Shown: positions 43,629 through 51,354 of the stretch, in pieces | Layout of the letters: each line of letters starts with the position of its first letter | Position numbering within the stretch: position 1 is the first letter of the stretch | NCBI RefSeq assembly: GCF_016902535.1 | Contig: NZ_JACSNY010000003.1 | Coordinates: 124,001 to 188,000 of the forward strand | Source of the DNA: Anaerotignum lactatifermentans | GTDB taxonomy: Bacteria; Bacillota; Clostridia; Lachnospirales; Anaerotignaceae | Direction: 5' to 3' | DNA length: 64,000 bases | Notes under the pieces: model-generated | The model's database searches: none | Seen by the model: the letters and a program-made list of their open reading frames with translations, nothing else | What the model was told of the DNA's origin: nothing | Program-made: the position numbers and the translations under genes

Positions 43629-44461
43629 GCGTGATTTACGGTTTTCTGGAGGGACTGCCCTTCGATATGTTTCAATATGATTTTATGAAAAACGCCTTTC
43701 TGGCGGCGTTACTGATTGCGCCACTGTTTGCTTTGCTGGGGACCATGGCGGTTAACAACAAAATGGCGTTTTTCTCCGACGCGCTGGGCCACAGCGCCTT
43801 TACGGGCATTGGCATCGGGGTGCTGCTGGGGCTGGACAGCCCGCTTCTTTCCATGATCGCCTTTGGTATTTTTCTGGGGCTGGTCATTACGAAGGTGAAA
43901 GGGGCAAATCTGGTATCCAGTGACACGGTCATCAGTGTATTTTCTTCGGCGGCCATGGCCCTTGGTATTGTGATATTGTCGGGGCACGGCGGATTTAATA
44001 AATATTCTGCCTATCTGATTGGGGATATTCTGACCATAGGGTCTGCGGATTTGCTGTGGCTGGCAGTGGTGCTGGCGGCAGTTTATCTGCTGTGGATCGT
44101 TTTTTACAATCCTTTGCTTCTGCTGAGCATTAACCGTTCTCTGGCGGCCAGTCGTGGCGTAAGGGTGGTGTTGGTGGAAAATATTTTTGTGATGATGGTA
44201 GCGGTAGCGGTTATGGTTTCTGTGCGCTGCATTGGGATCCTGATGATTAACGCTTTGCTGATCCTGCCGGCGGCGGCAGCCAGAAATATTACTTCCAGCG
44301 CGAGAACCTATCACTGGACGGCCATGGTGCTGGGGTTGATTTCCTCAGTGGCGGGGCTAGGCCTTTCCTACAGTTTTGATACCTCGGCGGGGGCGACCAT
44401 GGTGCTGACAGCGGCGGCACTGTTTCTGGCGGCCTATGGTTTGGGCAGAGTACGAAAATAA
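43625..44461 (+). CDS. znuB: Zinc ABC transporter permease
   Basis: Membrane subunit of the importer, ABC-3 family, 278 residues, with about eight hydrophobic segments. Family segments include GTMAVNNKMAFFSDALGHSAFTG (about 38-60) and MVSVRCIGILMINALLILPAA (about 196-216, preceding the coupling-region AARN). It overlaps znuC by 4 bases and ends the operon; no clear hairpin follows before the next promoter at 44499. Confidence 0.93.
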   Translation: MSVIYGFLEGLPFDMFQYDFMKNAFLAALLIAPLFALLGTMAVNNKMAFFSDALGHSAFTGIGIGVLLGLDSPLLSMIAFGIFLGLVITKVKGANLVSSDTVISVFSSAAMALGIVILSGHGGFNKYSAYLIGDILTIGSADLLWLAVVLAAVYLLWIVFYNPLLLLSINRSLAASRGVRVVLVENIFVMMVAVAVMVSVRCIGILMINALLILPAAAARNITSSARTYHWTAMVLGLISSVAGLGLSYSFDTSAGATMVLTAAALFLAAYGLGRVRK

Positions 44462-44498
44462 GAAACTGCTCTGCAAAAATGGAAAAATCTGGAATTTA

Positions 44499-44527
44499 TT
44501 GATTTTTGTCGAAAAATGTGGTATGCT
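44499..44527 (+). promoter_or_regulatory. Promoter of the TSCPD protein gene
   Basis: TTGATT (44499-44504), 17 bases, TATGCT (44522-44527). The same hexamer TATGCT is used by the promoter at 49775. Confidence 0.5.
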
Positions 44528-44562
44528 TCCTTTTAGATTTTGTAAAACAGGGGGAAGATACG

Positions 44563-44814
44563 ATGCATATTACATATGAACCGAAAGGCATCTGCGCCAG
44601 AAAAGTAGAATTCGACATCGAGGACGGCGTAGTAAAAAACATTCAGTTTATGGGCGGCTGTGACGGCAACCATAAGGGTCTGTCTGCCTTGGCGGAAGGC
44701 ATGGCGCCGGAGGAAGCGGCAAAGAGACTGCGGGGCATTACCTGCGGGCCCAGAAACACCAGCTGTCCCGACCAGTTGGCGGTGGCGCTGGAGGAATTTT
44801 TGAAAAATCAGTGA
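44563..44814 (+). CDS. TSCPD-domain protein, TIGR03905 type
   Basis: An 83-residue protein of the small TIGR03905/TSCPD group, related to the C-terminal zinc-binding domain of B12-dependent ribonucleotide reductase. The signature cysteines are in GICARKVEF (about 8), [10 protein letters not shown] (about 28-37), [15 protein letters not shown] (about 60-74). ATG 44563 lies after GGGGAAGATACG. Role unknown; metal binding is likely from the four conserved cysteines. Its location between zinc uptake genes and rpmG may be chance. Confidence 0.88.
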   Translation: MHITYEPKGICARKVEFDIEDGVVKNIQFMGGCDGNHKGLSALAEGMAPEEAAKRLRGITCGPRNTSCPDQLAVALEEFLKNQ

Positions 44815-44851
44815 TTTTTTCCGGAAAATCAAGGGTTTTGAGAAAAAACAG

Positions 44852-44881
44852 TTGACAGGAAAAGAAGACTTGTGGTATTCT
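44852..44881 (+). promoter_or_regulatory. Promoter of rpmG-secE-nusG, followed by a small hairpin
   Basis: Consensus TTGACA (44852-44857), 18-base spacer and TATTCT (44876-44881). Right behind, AAGAC (44889-44893) and GTCTT (44898-44902) form a small stem followed by TTTTTT; it would lie at the very 5' end of the transcript and could instead stop upstream transcripts. Confidence 0.65.
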
Positions 44882-44941
44882 TTATGGGAAGACGCAGGTC
44901 TTTTTTTTATGCATAAAAAATATTCAATGGAGGTGGAAGTC

Positions 44942-45091
44942 TTGAGAACACGGATTACCTTAGCTTGTACCGAGTGCAAACAGAGAAATTACAGCACGAC
45001 CAAAGACAAGAAAGTTATGCCTGACAGAATGGAAATCAAAAAGTATTGCAAGTTCTGTAAAGCCCATACATTACACAAAGAAACAAAGTAA
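44942..45091 (+). CDS. rpmG: 50S ribosomal protein L33
   Basis: 49 residues, the standard L33 length. It is the zinc-ribbon (C+) form, with CTEC (about 9-12) and CKFC (about 36-39). The start is TTG at 44942, six bases after GGAGGTG; the in-frame ATGs upstream (such as 44930) would run through the ribosome binding site. It leads the rpmG-secE-nusG group typical of Firmicutes. No tRNA-Trp gene is found between rpmG and secE. Confidence 0.95.
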   Translation: MRTRITLACTECKQRNYSTTKDKKVMPDRMEIKKYCKFCKAHTLHKETK

Positions 45092-45127
45092 TGGCGCGGC
45101 GACTCCCAAATTTAAGGAAGTGAACGT

Positions 45128-45397
45128 ATGGAAGAAAAGAACATGACAAGCCCAAATGAAACGAAGGAAGTAAAAAAGGTCACACCCAAGCAGCCTAAAA
45201 AGAGCGAAGGCAGTGACAGAAACACTTTCGCCGATTACAAGGCGGAGTTCAAAAAGATCGTTTGGCCCAGCCGCTCCGACATCGTAAAGAGCACGGCAAC
45301 GGTCATCGTAACATCCTTGATTGTTGGCGTAGTCATCACTTGCATGGATACGGTATTTTCCACAGGGTATGACGCGATTATCAGTCTTTTAGGTTAA
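45128..45397 (+). CDS. secE: Preprotein translocase subunit SecE
   Basis: 89 residues with a long, lysine-rich cytoplasmic N-terminus (about 1-35), the conserved amphipathic segment FADYKAEFKKIVWPSRSDIVKS (split about 34-55) and a single membrane helix (about 58-80). SecE clamps the SecY channel. ATG 45128 follows AAGGAAG with weak match to consensus. It lies 26 bases before nusG. Confidence 0.95.
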   Translation: MEEKNMTSPNETKEVKKVTPKQPKKSEGSDRNTFADYKAEFKKIVWPSRSDIVKSTATVIVTSLIVGVVITCMDTVFSTGYDAIISLLG

Positions 45398-45422
45398 GAA
45401 AAAAGAGAAAAAGGATGGTTGT

Positions 45423-45983
45423 ATGTCTGAAGAAATCAACAAGCCGGAAGAAATGAACAACACATCGTCCGAATCCAAGTGGTACGTTGTGCATACCTAT
45501 TCCGGGTACGAAAACAAGGTAAAGGCGAATATCGAAAAAACCGTTGAAAACAGAGGAATGCAGCATCTGATCCATCAGGTCAGCGTACCTTTGCAGGATG
45601 TTGTGGAGATCAAGGACGGACAAAAAAAGACGGTGCAGCGCAAAGTATTCCCCGGCTATGTATTGCTGAAAATGATCATGACCGATGAGACATGGTATGT
45701 AGTCAGAAATACAAGAGGGGTGACCAGCTTTGTAGGCCCCGGCTCCAAGCCTGTTCCCCTCACCGACGCGGAAGTATACGCAATGGGCATTGGCGGCGAG
45801 ATCGAGAATATCGACGTTGCCATTGGCGATTCCGTTCGTGTTGCCAGCGGTCCTTTTGCGAACTCTGTCGGTGTGATCCAGGAGATCAACACGAACAAGA
45901 AAACGGTGGTCGTAAGTCTTTCCATTTTTGGCAGAGAGACACCGGTAGAGCTTGATTTCGCTCAGATTGACAAGATTAGTTGA
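45423..45983 (+). CDS. nusG: Transcription termination/antitermination factor NusG
   Basis: 186 residues with the NGN domain (about 19-115: KWYVVHTYSGYENKVK, FPGYVLLKMIM, GVTSFVGPG) and C-terminal KOW domain (about 130-186: VRVASGPFANSVGVIQEI). It binds RNA polymerase and S10 or Rho. The N-terminal extension (about 1-18, acidic, MSEEINKPEEMNN) is longer than in E. coli NusG, as usual in Clostridia. No terminator separates it from the rplK leader. Confidence 0.96.
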   Translation: MSEEINKPEEMNNTSSESKWYVVHTYSGYENKVKANIEKTVENRGMQHLIHQVSVPLQDVVEIKDGQKKTVQRKVFPGYVLLKMIMTDETWYVVRNTRGVTSFVGPGSKPVPLTDAEVYAMGIGGEIENIDVAIGDSVRVASGPFANSVGVIQEINTNKKTVVVSLSIFGRETPVELDFAQIDKIS

Positions 45984-45994
45984 CGTTTGAAGAA

Positions 45995-46040
45995 GGCGGC
46001 CAGTCCGCCGGTGGGAGGGAAAATCCCCGCTAATTACCAC
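45995..46040 (+). promoter_or_regulatory. Leader element before rplK
   Basis: A GGCGG/CCGCC hairpin (45995-46009) followed by GTGGGAGGGA, CCCCGC and CCACA (46011-46041), foldable as GTGG/CCAC closing a GGGA/TCCC stem. The same arrangement recurs before rplA at 46498-46543. A binding site for L1 (autoregulation) is the natural hypothesis. Confidence 0.5.
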
Positions 46041-46060
46041 ATTTATAGGAGGTGCCACTC

Positions 46061-46486
46061 ATGGCAAAGAAAGTAACAGGTTATATCAAATTACAGATCC
46101 CCGCAGCGAAGGCAACACCCGCTCCTCCTGTTGGTCCTGCACTGGGTCAGCATGGTGTGAACATCATGGGCTTCTGTAAAGAATTCAACGAAAAAACAGC
46201 TTCTCAGGCAGGCCTGATTATCCCTGTTGTTATCACAGTATACCAGGACAGAAGCTACACATTTATTACAAAGACACCCCCCGCAGCAGTTCTGCTGAAA
46301 AAAGCAGCCGGCATTGAATCCGGTTCCGGCGTGCCCAACAAAACAAAGGTAGCAAAAGTTCCCAAGGCAGAAGTTATGAAGATTGCGGAACTGAAAATGC
46401 CCGACCTGAACGCAGCGGATGTTGACGCAGCTTACAGAATGATCTGCGGTACAGCAAGAAGCATGGGTATCGTTGTAGAAGAATAA
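46061..46486 (+). CDS. rplK: 50S ribosomal protein L11
   Basis: 141 residues: N-terminal domain (about 1-70, [27 protein letters not shown] in two parts) and rRNA-binding C-terminal domain (about 75-141). Part of the GTPase-associated centre. ATG 46061 follows AGGAGGTGCCACTC; an ATG 9 bases upstream lies in the ribosome binding site and is rejected. Highly biased codons. Confidence 0.97.
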   Translation: MAKKVTGYIKLQIPAAKATPAPPVGPALGQHGVNIMGFCKEFNEKTASQAGLIIPVVITVYQDRSYTFITKTPPAAVLLKKAAGIESGSGVPNKTKVAKVPKAEVMKIAELKMPDLNAADVDAAYRMICGTARSMGIVVEE

Positions 46487-46497
46487 GACAGGACAGA

Positions 46498-46543
46498 CGG
46501 CGAAAGCCGGTAGAGTGGGAGGGAATTCTCCCGATAATACCAC
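46498..46543 (+). promoter_or_regulatory. Leader element before rplA
   Basis: CGGC-GAAA-GCCG (46498-46509, a GNRA tetraloop hairpin) followed by GTGGGAGGGAATTCTCCC and ATACCACA (46515-46544). GGGA/TCCC and GTGG/CCAC pair. It is a near copy of the element at 45995-46040. Confidence 0.5.
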
Positions 46544-46560
46544 ATAAGGAGGTCACGAAA

Positions 46561-47256
46561 GTGAAAAGAGGAAAAAAATATGTTGAGGCTGCGAAACTGG
46601 TAGACAGAGCAGCTCTCTATGATACAGCAGAAGCGATTGAACTGGTGCAGAAAACTTCCACAACAAAGTTTGACGCAACAGTAGAAGCGCATATTCGTTT
46701 GGGCGTTGACAGCAGACATGCTGATCAGCAGGTTCGTGGCGCGGTTGTTCTTCCCCACGGCACAGGTAAAACAGTTCGTGTATTGGTATTCGCAAAAGGC
46801 GAAAAAGCAGAAGAAGCTTTGGCTGCCGGCGCGGATTTCGTAGGAGCAGAGGATCTGATCCCCAAAATCCAGAACGAAAACTGGTTTGGTTTCGACGTTG
46901 CAGTAGCAACACCCGATATGATGGGCGTTGTTGGTCGTCTGGGTCGTGTACTGGGTCCCAAAGGCTTGATGCCTAACCCCAAGGCCGGCACAGTAACTAT
47001 GGACGTTACAAAAGCAATCAACGATATCAAAGCTGGTAAGATCGAATATCGTCTGGACAAAACAAACATCATCCATGTTCCTGTAGGTAAGGTATCTTTC
47101 GGTTCCGAGAAGTTGAGCGAAAACTTCCAGACTCTGATGAGTGCAGTTATAAAAGCAAAACCCGCAGCTGCAAAAGGTCAGTACCTGAAGAGTGTTGTTC
47201 TGACAAGCACAATGGGCCCTGGCATCAAAGTAAACGCTGCAAAAATTTCCGAATAA
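46561..47256 (+). CDS. rplA: 50S ribosomal protein L1
   Basis: 231 residues, standard length; begins [16 protein letters not shown] from a GTG start at 46561, six bases after AAGGAGGTC. Contains the L1 family signature around [14 protein letters not shown] (about 140-153). L1 binds the mobile stalk of 23S rRNA and, in many bacteria, represses its own operon mRNA. Cotranscribed with rplK; a new promoter follows at 47271. Confidence 0.97.
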   Translation: MKRGKKYVEAAKLVDRAALYDTAEAIELVQKTSTTKFDATVEAHIRLGVDSRHADQQVRGAVVLPHGTGKTVRVLVFAKGEKAEEALAAGADFVGAEDLIPKIQNENWFGFDVAVATPDMMGVVGRLGRVLGPKGLMPNPKAGTVTMDVTKAINDIKAGKIEYRLDKTNIIHVPVGKVSFGSEKLSENFQTLMSAVIKAKPAAAKGQYLKSVVLTSTMGPGIKVNAAKISE

Positions 47257-47270
47257 TCTCTGAGAGGTTA

Positions 47271-47299
47271 TTGACAGGGATTCGTATATTTGGTATAAT
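47271..47299 (+). promoter_or_regulatory. Consensus promoter of rplJL
   Basis: TTGACA (47271-47276), exactly 17 bases, TATAAT (47294-47299): a perfect sigma-A promoter directly after the rplA stop. Confidence 0.93.
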
Positions 47300-47324
47300 G
47301 TACGAGTTGGAAATGAAGAAAATC

Positions 47325-47431
47325 TCATATTGCCGTAGACAGCAGGTGCCTTTGGCGTAAATCCTGCCGAGGAGAACTGCTTCTTTGAGCGTATGATCGC
47401 CTCTCTGTCTATGTGCAGAGAGGCTTTTCTG
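47325..47431 (+). ncRNA. Ribosomal protein L10 leader with attenuator
   Basis: The 5' leader of rplJ contains the L10-leader-like core (TAGACAGCAGGTGCC, AAATCCTGCCGAGGAGAA) followed by a terminator-like hairpin, GCCTCTCTG (47399-47407) with CAGAGAGGC (47416-47424), then TTTTCT. The L10-L12 complex is known to bind such leaders and lower expression of rplJL. The assignment rests on sequence and position. Confidence 0.85.
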
Positions 47432-47462
47432 ATACAAAGAGAAACTTCGAGGAGGTGTAAAC

Positions 47463-47960
47463 ATGGCAAAGATTGAACAGAAACAGGTCGTTGTAAACGA
47501 GATCAAAGAAAAACTGGAAAGAGCTAGTTCCGTTGTTATGGTTGACGCAAGAGGCTTGACAGTAGAACAGGATACTGCTCTGAGAAAGAAACTGAGAGAA
47601 GCCGGTGTTGATTATAAAGTATACAAAAACACAATGGTACACTTTGCAATCCAGGGCACACAGTACGAAGGTCTGGATGAATATCTGGCAGGCCCCAGCA
47701 CATTCGCATTCTCTTATGAAGATGCGACAGCAGGCGCTAGCATCCTGAACAGCGTAGCAAAAGACGTGAAAGCACTGGAATTCAAAGCTGGTGTTGTAGA
47801 AGGCGTTGTTTACGATGCAGAAGGCATGAAAGTAATCGCTGACATCCCTTCCAGAGACGTACTGCTTTCCAAACTGCTGGGCAGCTTCAAGTCCCCTATG
47901 TCTTCCTTCGCTCGCGTAATCGATCAGATTGCGAAAAAAGGCGATGCAGCAGCAGAATAA
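47463..47960 (+). CDS. rplJ: 50S ribosomal protein L10
   Basis: 165 residues; base of the L7/L12 stalk. N-terminal rRNA-binding part (KIEQKQVVVNEIKEKLERAS, about 3-22), GVDYKVYKNTM (about 48-58), and C-terminal helix (about 135-160) that carries L12 dimers. ATG 47463 follows GAGGAGGTGTAAAC. Regulated by the L10 leader immediately upstream. Confidence 0.97.
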   Translation: MAKIEQKQVVVNEIKEKLERASSVVMVDARGLTVEQDTALRKKLREAGVDYKVYKNTMVHFAIQGTQYEGLDEYLAGPSTFAFSYEDATAGASILNSVAKDVKALEFKAGVVEGVVYDAEGMKVIADIPSRDVLLSKLLGSFKSPMSSFARVIDQIAKKGDAAAE

Positions 47961-48051
47961 GAAGTAAGAAATTCAGACAAAGCCGGGCTGAGGCTTCGGC
48001 GGCATGAAACACATACAAAACATTTCACAAAATAATCGGAGGTGCTTTAAA

Positions 48052-48426
48052 ATGGCAAAATTGACAATCGAAGAAATCATTGCAGCTGTAAAAGAACTGA
48101 CAGTAATCGAACTGAATGATCTGGTAAAAGCAGCAGAAGAAGAATTTGGCGTATCCGCAGCAGCAGGCGTTGCAGTAGTAGCAGGCCCCGCAGCAGGCGC
48201 AGCAGCTGAAGAAAAGACAGAATTCGACGTTGAACTGACAGAAGTTGGCGCTGAAAAGATCAAAGTTATCAAAGTTGTTCGTGAAGTAACAGGTCTGGGC
48301 CTGAAAGAAGCGAAAGAAATCGTTGACGGCGCTCCCAAGGTTCTGAAAGAACAGGCTTCCAAAGAAGATGCAGACGCTATCAAAGCAAAACTGGAAGAAG
48401 TTGGCGCAAAGGTTACACTGAAGTAA
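48052..48426 (+). CDS. rplL: 50S ribosomal protein L7/L12
   Basis: 124 residues: N-terminal dimerisation helices (about 1-33), alanine/glycine-rich hinge (about 40-56) and globular C-terminal domain (about 58-124, with [20 protein letters not shown] and [16 protein letters not shown]) that recruits translation factors. ATG 48052 follows CGGAGGTGCTTTAAA; the frame opens 48 bases upstream without a site. Ends at a strong terminator. Confidence 0.97.
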   Translation: MAKLTIEEIIAAVKELTVIELNDLVKAAEEEFGVSAAAGVAVVAGPAAGAAAEEKTEFDVELTEVGAEKIKVIKVVREVTGLGLKEAKEIVDGAPKVLKEQASKEDADAIKAKLEEVGAKVTLK

Positions 48427-48447
48427 TTTTTACCACCGAAGTTTCCG

Positions 48448-48480
48448 AAGGACATCCTCAAAAGAGGGTGTCCTTTTTTG
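48448..48480 (+). terminator. Intrinsic terminator after rplL
   Basis: AAGGACATCCTC (48448-48459) pairs with GAGGGTGTCCTT (48464-48475, one G-T pair) around an AAAA loop, followed by TTTTTTG. A TTCTGATGAGAAA tail follows, resembling those after other terminators here. Confidence 0.93.
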
Positions 48481-48570
48481 TTCTGATGAGAAACCATAGA
48501 AATCCTTTTTCGCGAAAAATACAAGGTCTTTTCAGCAGGAGGAGGCTTTGCCGGAAAAGGAGGAATGAAT

Positions 48571-49527
48571 ATGGAAATTTGCAGTGGATGCGGCAAAAAA
48601 AGCCTTATGGTGGAGCGGTATGGCCAGGTGCGGCTTTGCAAAGTATGCGCGCTGAAGGTACTTACGCCCACATGGAAACACAAAGAATATCGGACCAACG
48701 AGGAGGTGGAACGGCAGAAGGAGAAGGTGCGGATGATGGCGGAAAAGAGCGGGTTTATGCCCCAGGCCATAGAAGGGCTGGAACGGTACTTCGATCATTT
48801 GCGGATCGAAGGTCTGGTGAAAAAGCTGGACGGCGGAAAAGGGCAGAAGCTGGTCCTTTGCGAAAAGGAGTGTATGATGGAGACGACCGATGACTTTAAT
48901 TTCAAGGAAGCGGAAAAGGCTTACCGGAAAATCCAGTCTGGACACAGAGGCGGCGGGACACCCTTGGATGAAATCATCAATTCCCAAATGGCCATTGGGA
49001 TTTTAAGCGAAGTTGTTGGAAGTGCTCTGCCCGGCGGCGGACTGGTAAAGAATCAGATCAAGCGGGCAGGACGGAATCTGGCGGCACAGACCATTTCCGG
49101 GAAGTTAATGGATGAGACGGAGCAAAGGACGGAAGTAAGAAGTCTGGCCTACTGTATCCGGACGGGAGAACGGCGGGCAGAATACAGCCAATACGACAGA
49201 ATACAGTATATAGAGCCCGTAGGTGAGGAAACATATGGGTTTTTGCTGCTGCAAAACAGTCGGCGGCTGGATGATCCGGCGGAAGATGTGATATTCTTCT
49301 TTGATAGCAGTACAGAAACCAAAAAAGAAGCCAATCAGGCGTATGGCTTCATAAAAAGCCGTCTGGCAGATCCCATGGAGGAAGAAGGGGAGGAGGAACT
49401 TCCGCCCCAGCAGACAGCGGGAAATACTTTGGCGGAGGAGATCCTGATGTACAAACGACTGCTGGATCTGGGCGCCATTACACAGGAAGAATATGACGCC
49501 AAGAAGAAACAACTGCTGAATCTGTAA
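48571..49527 (+). CDS. Zinc-ribbon and SHOCT domain protein
   Basis: 318 residues, function unknown. The N-terminus has a CSGCGKKSLMV...CKVC zinc ribbon (about 4-26); the middle (about 50-230) is charged with a hydrophobic glycine-rich patch (IGILSEVVGSALPGGGLVKNQ, in two parts, about 141-161); the C-terminus (about 290-318, [20 protein letters not shown] then AKKKQLL) is a SHOCT domain, a short helical pair found in many bacterial membrane-proximal proteins. ATG 48571 is 7 bases after AAGGAGG; an ATG at 48565 is too close. Transcribed alone. Confidence 0.75.
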   Translation: MEICSGCGKKSLMVERYGQVRLCKVCALKVLTPTWKHKEYRTNEEVERQKEKVRMMAEKSGFMPQAIEGLERYFDHLRIEGLVKKLDGGKGQKLVLCEKECMMETTDDFNFKEAEKAYRKIQSGHRGGGTPLDEIINSQMAIGILSEVVGSALPGGGLVKNQIKRAGRNLAAQTISGKLMDETEQRTEVRSLAYCIRTGERRAEYSQYDRIQYIEPVGEETYGFLLLQNSRRLDDPAEDVIFFFDSSTETKKEANQAYGFIKSRLADPMEEEGEEELPPQQTAGNTLAEEILMYKRLLDLGAITQEEYDAKKKQLLNL

Positions 49528-49635
49528 AGAAAGCTCCGGCGGAATAGGAGAATATGGCAAAGCTCCTTCTGCGTTTCGCCGGGCAGCAGTGCGGAAGAGG
49601 TATATTTTTATAGGGTATCGTTCCGCGTGAAATAG

Positions 49636-49680
49636 AATCGCTGGAATCCGATTTTATGGATTTCAGCGATTTTCATTTTC
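49636..49680 (+). terminator. Intrinsic terminator after the SHOCT gene
   Basis: AATCGCTGGAATCC (49636-49649) pairs with GGATTTCAGCGATT (49658-49671), then TTCATTTTCC. An additional imperfect GC-rich stem (CGGCGGAA/TTTCGCCG) lies at about 49538-49580. Confidence 0.82.
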
Positions 49681-49774
49681 CAGGAAAATACTCCATAGGA
49701 AAGACGTTTGTATTTGGATAGACAGAATTTGAGCGGAGGTCAATTTTTTTGAAAATAATGTGAAGGAGATTCCA

Positions 49775-49811
49775 TTGTAAGGACCATGGTGATCTGATAT
49801 GCTGGTATCAG
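49775..49811 (+). promoter_or_regulatory. Promoter with overlapping palindrome before the XRE gene
   Basis: TTGTAA (49775-49780), 17 bases, TATGCT (49798-49803). CTGATA (49794-49799) and TATCAG (49806-49811) form an inverted repeat across the -10, a likely site for autoregulation by the downstream HTH protein. Confidence 0.55.
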
Positions 49812-49849
49812 CAAAGGCCGATGCAATACACAGCAAAGGAGATGACAGG

Positions 49850-50896
49850 ATGTCATTAGGAGAGGTAATCAGAAAATACAGAAAAACAGAGGGGATGACA
49901 CAGGAAGAAATGGCGGAACGGCTGGGAGTGACGGCATCCGCGGTAAATAAATGGGAAAGAGGCAATTCTTATCCGGACATTACTCTGTTGGCGCCCATTG
50001 CCAGACTTCTGCATATTTCTCTGGACACACTGCTTTCTTTTCGAGGGGAGTTGACGAAGAAGGAGGTGGGAGAGATTTTAAAGGAGGCACAGCGGCGGCT
50101 GGAGGAAACGGAATATGGGGACGCGTTTTCGTGGGCAAAGCGGCAAATAAACCAGTATCCCGACTGTGAAGTGCTGATTTTGCAGCTGGCGTTGTGTTTT
50201 GACGCCTATCGGGTGGTTCATGAGGTGACGGATGCGGAGGCATATGACAGATATTTCTGTGGGGTGTATGAACGGCTGCTGGAAAGCGGGGAAGAAAGGA
50301 TACGGATGCAGGCCGCAGACGCGCTGGTGGGATTTTACCGGAGGAAAAAGGACTATCCTCAGGCGGAAAAATATCTGGAATACTTTTCCATGCAGAATCC
50401 GGAAAGAAAAAGGAATCAGGCCCAGATCTATGGAGAAACAGGACGGATTCAAGAGGCGTACCGCACTTATGAGGAGCTTTTATTCTCCGACTATCAAAGG
50501 ATCAGCGCGGAATTATACGGCATGTATCAGCTGGCATTGAAGGAAAAGGATTTGGAAATGGCCCATCGGCTGGTTTCCAAACAGGCGGAGCTGGCAAGAT
50601 GCTTTGAAATGGGGCGGTATTACGAGGTTTCCACAGGGCTGGAACTGGCAACCATGGAAAAGGACACGGAACAGGTGCTGGCATTGATGCGGGAAATGCT
50701 TTCCAGCGTGGAAGAAATCGGCGACTTCCGGAACGCGTGGCTGTACCGGCATATGGAGTTTCGGAAAATGGAAGAGGGGGTTGCGGCGGAAATGAAAGAA
50801 AAATTATTGCAGTGTTTCCGGGATGAGGAAACCTATGGGTTTTTGAAAGAAAACAAAGAATGGAGGGAACTGGGGAAAGGAGATCCTTCTTTTTGA
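49850..50896 (+). CDS. XRE-family transcriptional regulator with TPR-like C-terminus
   Basis: 348 residues. An N-terminal Cro/CI-type helix-turn-helix (about 2-62; IRKYRKTEGMTQEEMAERLG, VTASAVNKWERGNSYPD) is followed by a helical, TPR-like region (about 75-345) with repeated YRTYEELL- and AEKYLEYF-type helices. Such proteins often sense peptides or metabolites. ATG 49850 follows AAAGGAGATGACAGG. It precedes blaI-blaR1 but the latter have their own promoter. Ligand and targets are unknown. Confidence 0.85.
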   Translation: MSLGEVIRKYRKTEGMTQEEMAERLGVTASAVNKWERGNSYPDITLLAPIARLLHISLDTLLSFRGELTKKEVGEILKEAQRRLEETEYGDAFSWAKRQINQYPDCEVLILQLALCFDAYRVVHEVTDAEAYDRYFCGVYERLLESGEERIRMQAADALVGFYRRKKDYPQAEKYLEYFSMQNPERKRNQAQIYGETGRIQEAYRTYEELLFSDYQRISAELYGMYQLALKEKDLEMAHRLVSKQAELARCFEMGRYYEVSTGLELATMEKDTEQVLALMREMLSSVEEIGDFRNAWLYRHMEFRKMEEGVAAEMKEKLLQCFRDEETYGFLKENKEWRELGKGDPSF

Positions 50897-50919
50897 TTTA
50901 TGAAGTCAATGAAAGGGGA

Positions 50920-50976
50920 TTGACAAATTGGTCTATAAGATATAGACTAAAATCAAGAAGTCTATAAAGTATAGAC
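50920..50976 (+). promoter_or_regulatory. blaI-blaR1 promoter with two palindromic operators
   Basis: TTGACA (50920-50925), 17 bases, TAGACT (50943-50948). Two perfect 7-bp inverted repeats with 3-base centres, GTCTATA-AGA-TATAGAC (50931-50947) and GTCTATA-AAG-TATAGAC (50960-50976), are centred 29 bases apart, about three helical turns. The first covers the -10. These are the expected operators of the BlaI-like repressor. Confidence 0.85.
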
Positions 50977-50992
50977 CGATGGAGGTGAGCGG

Positions 50993-51352
50993 ATGGGATA
51001 CCAATTAACGGAAGCGGAGGAACGGCTGGCGGAGCTGTTATGGGAGAATGTGCCCATGACTTCGGCGGAACTGGTGGCAAAATGCGCCGAGGCGTTTGCG
51101 TGGAAGAAATCGACCACGTACACCATGCTGAAAAAGCTGGAACGAAAAGGAATTTTCCGAAATGAAAGCAGTGTAATTACAGCGGTGGAGACGAAAGAGG
51201 AATGGCAGGCCAGAGAAAGCAGGCAGTTTGTGGCGGAGAGTTTTGGCGGATCACTGCCGAAATTTTTAACGGCCTTTGCAAAAGGAAAGGGCCTGACAAA
51301 AAAAGAAGCGGAGGAACTGCGAAAGCTCATTGAGCGCTATGAGGAGGAATGA
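50993..51352 (+). CDS. blaI: BlaI/MecI-family transcriptional repressor
   Basis: 119-residue winged-helix repressor. DNA-binding domain about 1-72 (EAEERLAELLWENVPMTSAE, KSTTYTMLKKLERKGIF), dimerisation helices about 75-119 (GLTKKEAEELRKLIERYEEE). In the BlaI/MecI system the sensor protease inactivates the repressor. The interface sequence AEAFAWKKSTTYTML matches the recognition-helix region of the family. ATG 50993 follows GGAGGTGAG. Overlaps the next gene region closely; autoregulated through the two upstream palindromes. Confidence 0.92.
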   Translation: MGYQLTEAEERLAELLWENVPMTSAELVAKCAEAFAWKKSTTYTMLKKLERKGIFRNESSVITAVETKEEWQARESRQFVAESFGGSLPKFLTAFAKGKGLTKKEAEELRKLIERYEEE

Positions 51353-51354
51353 GC

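Noticed and set aside
45092-45127. tRNA-Trp gene expected between rpmG and secE in some Firmicutes
   Set aside because: The gap is only 36 bases and shows no cloverleaf.
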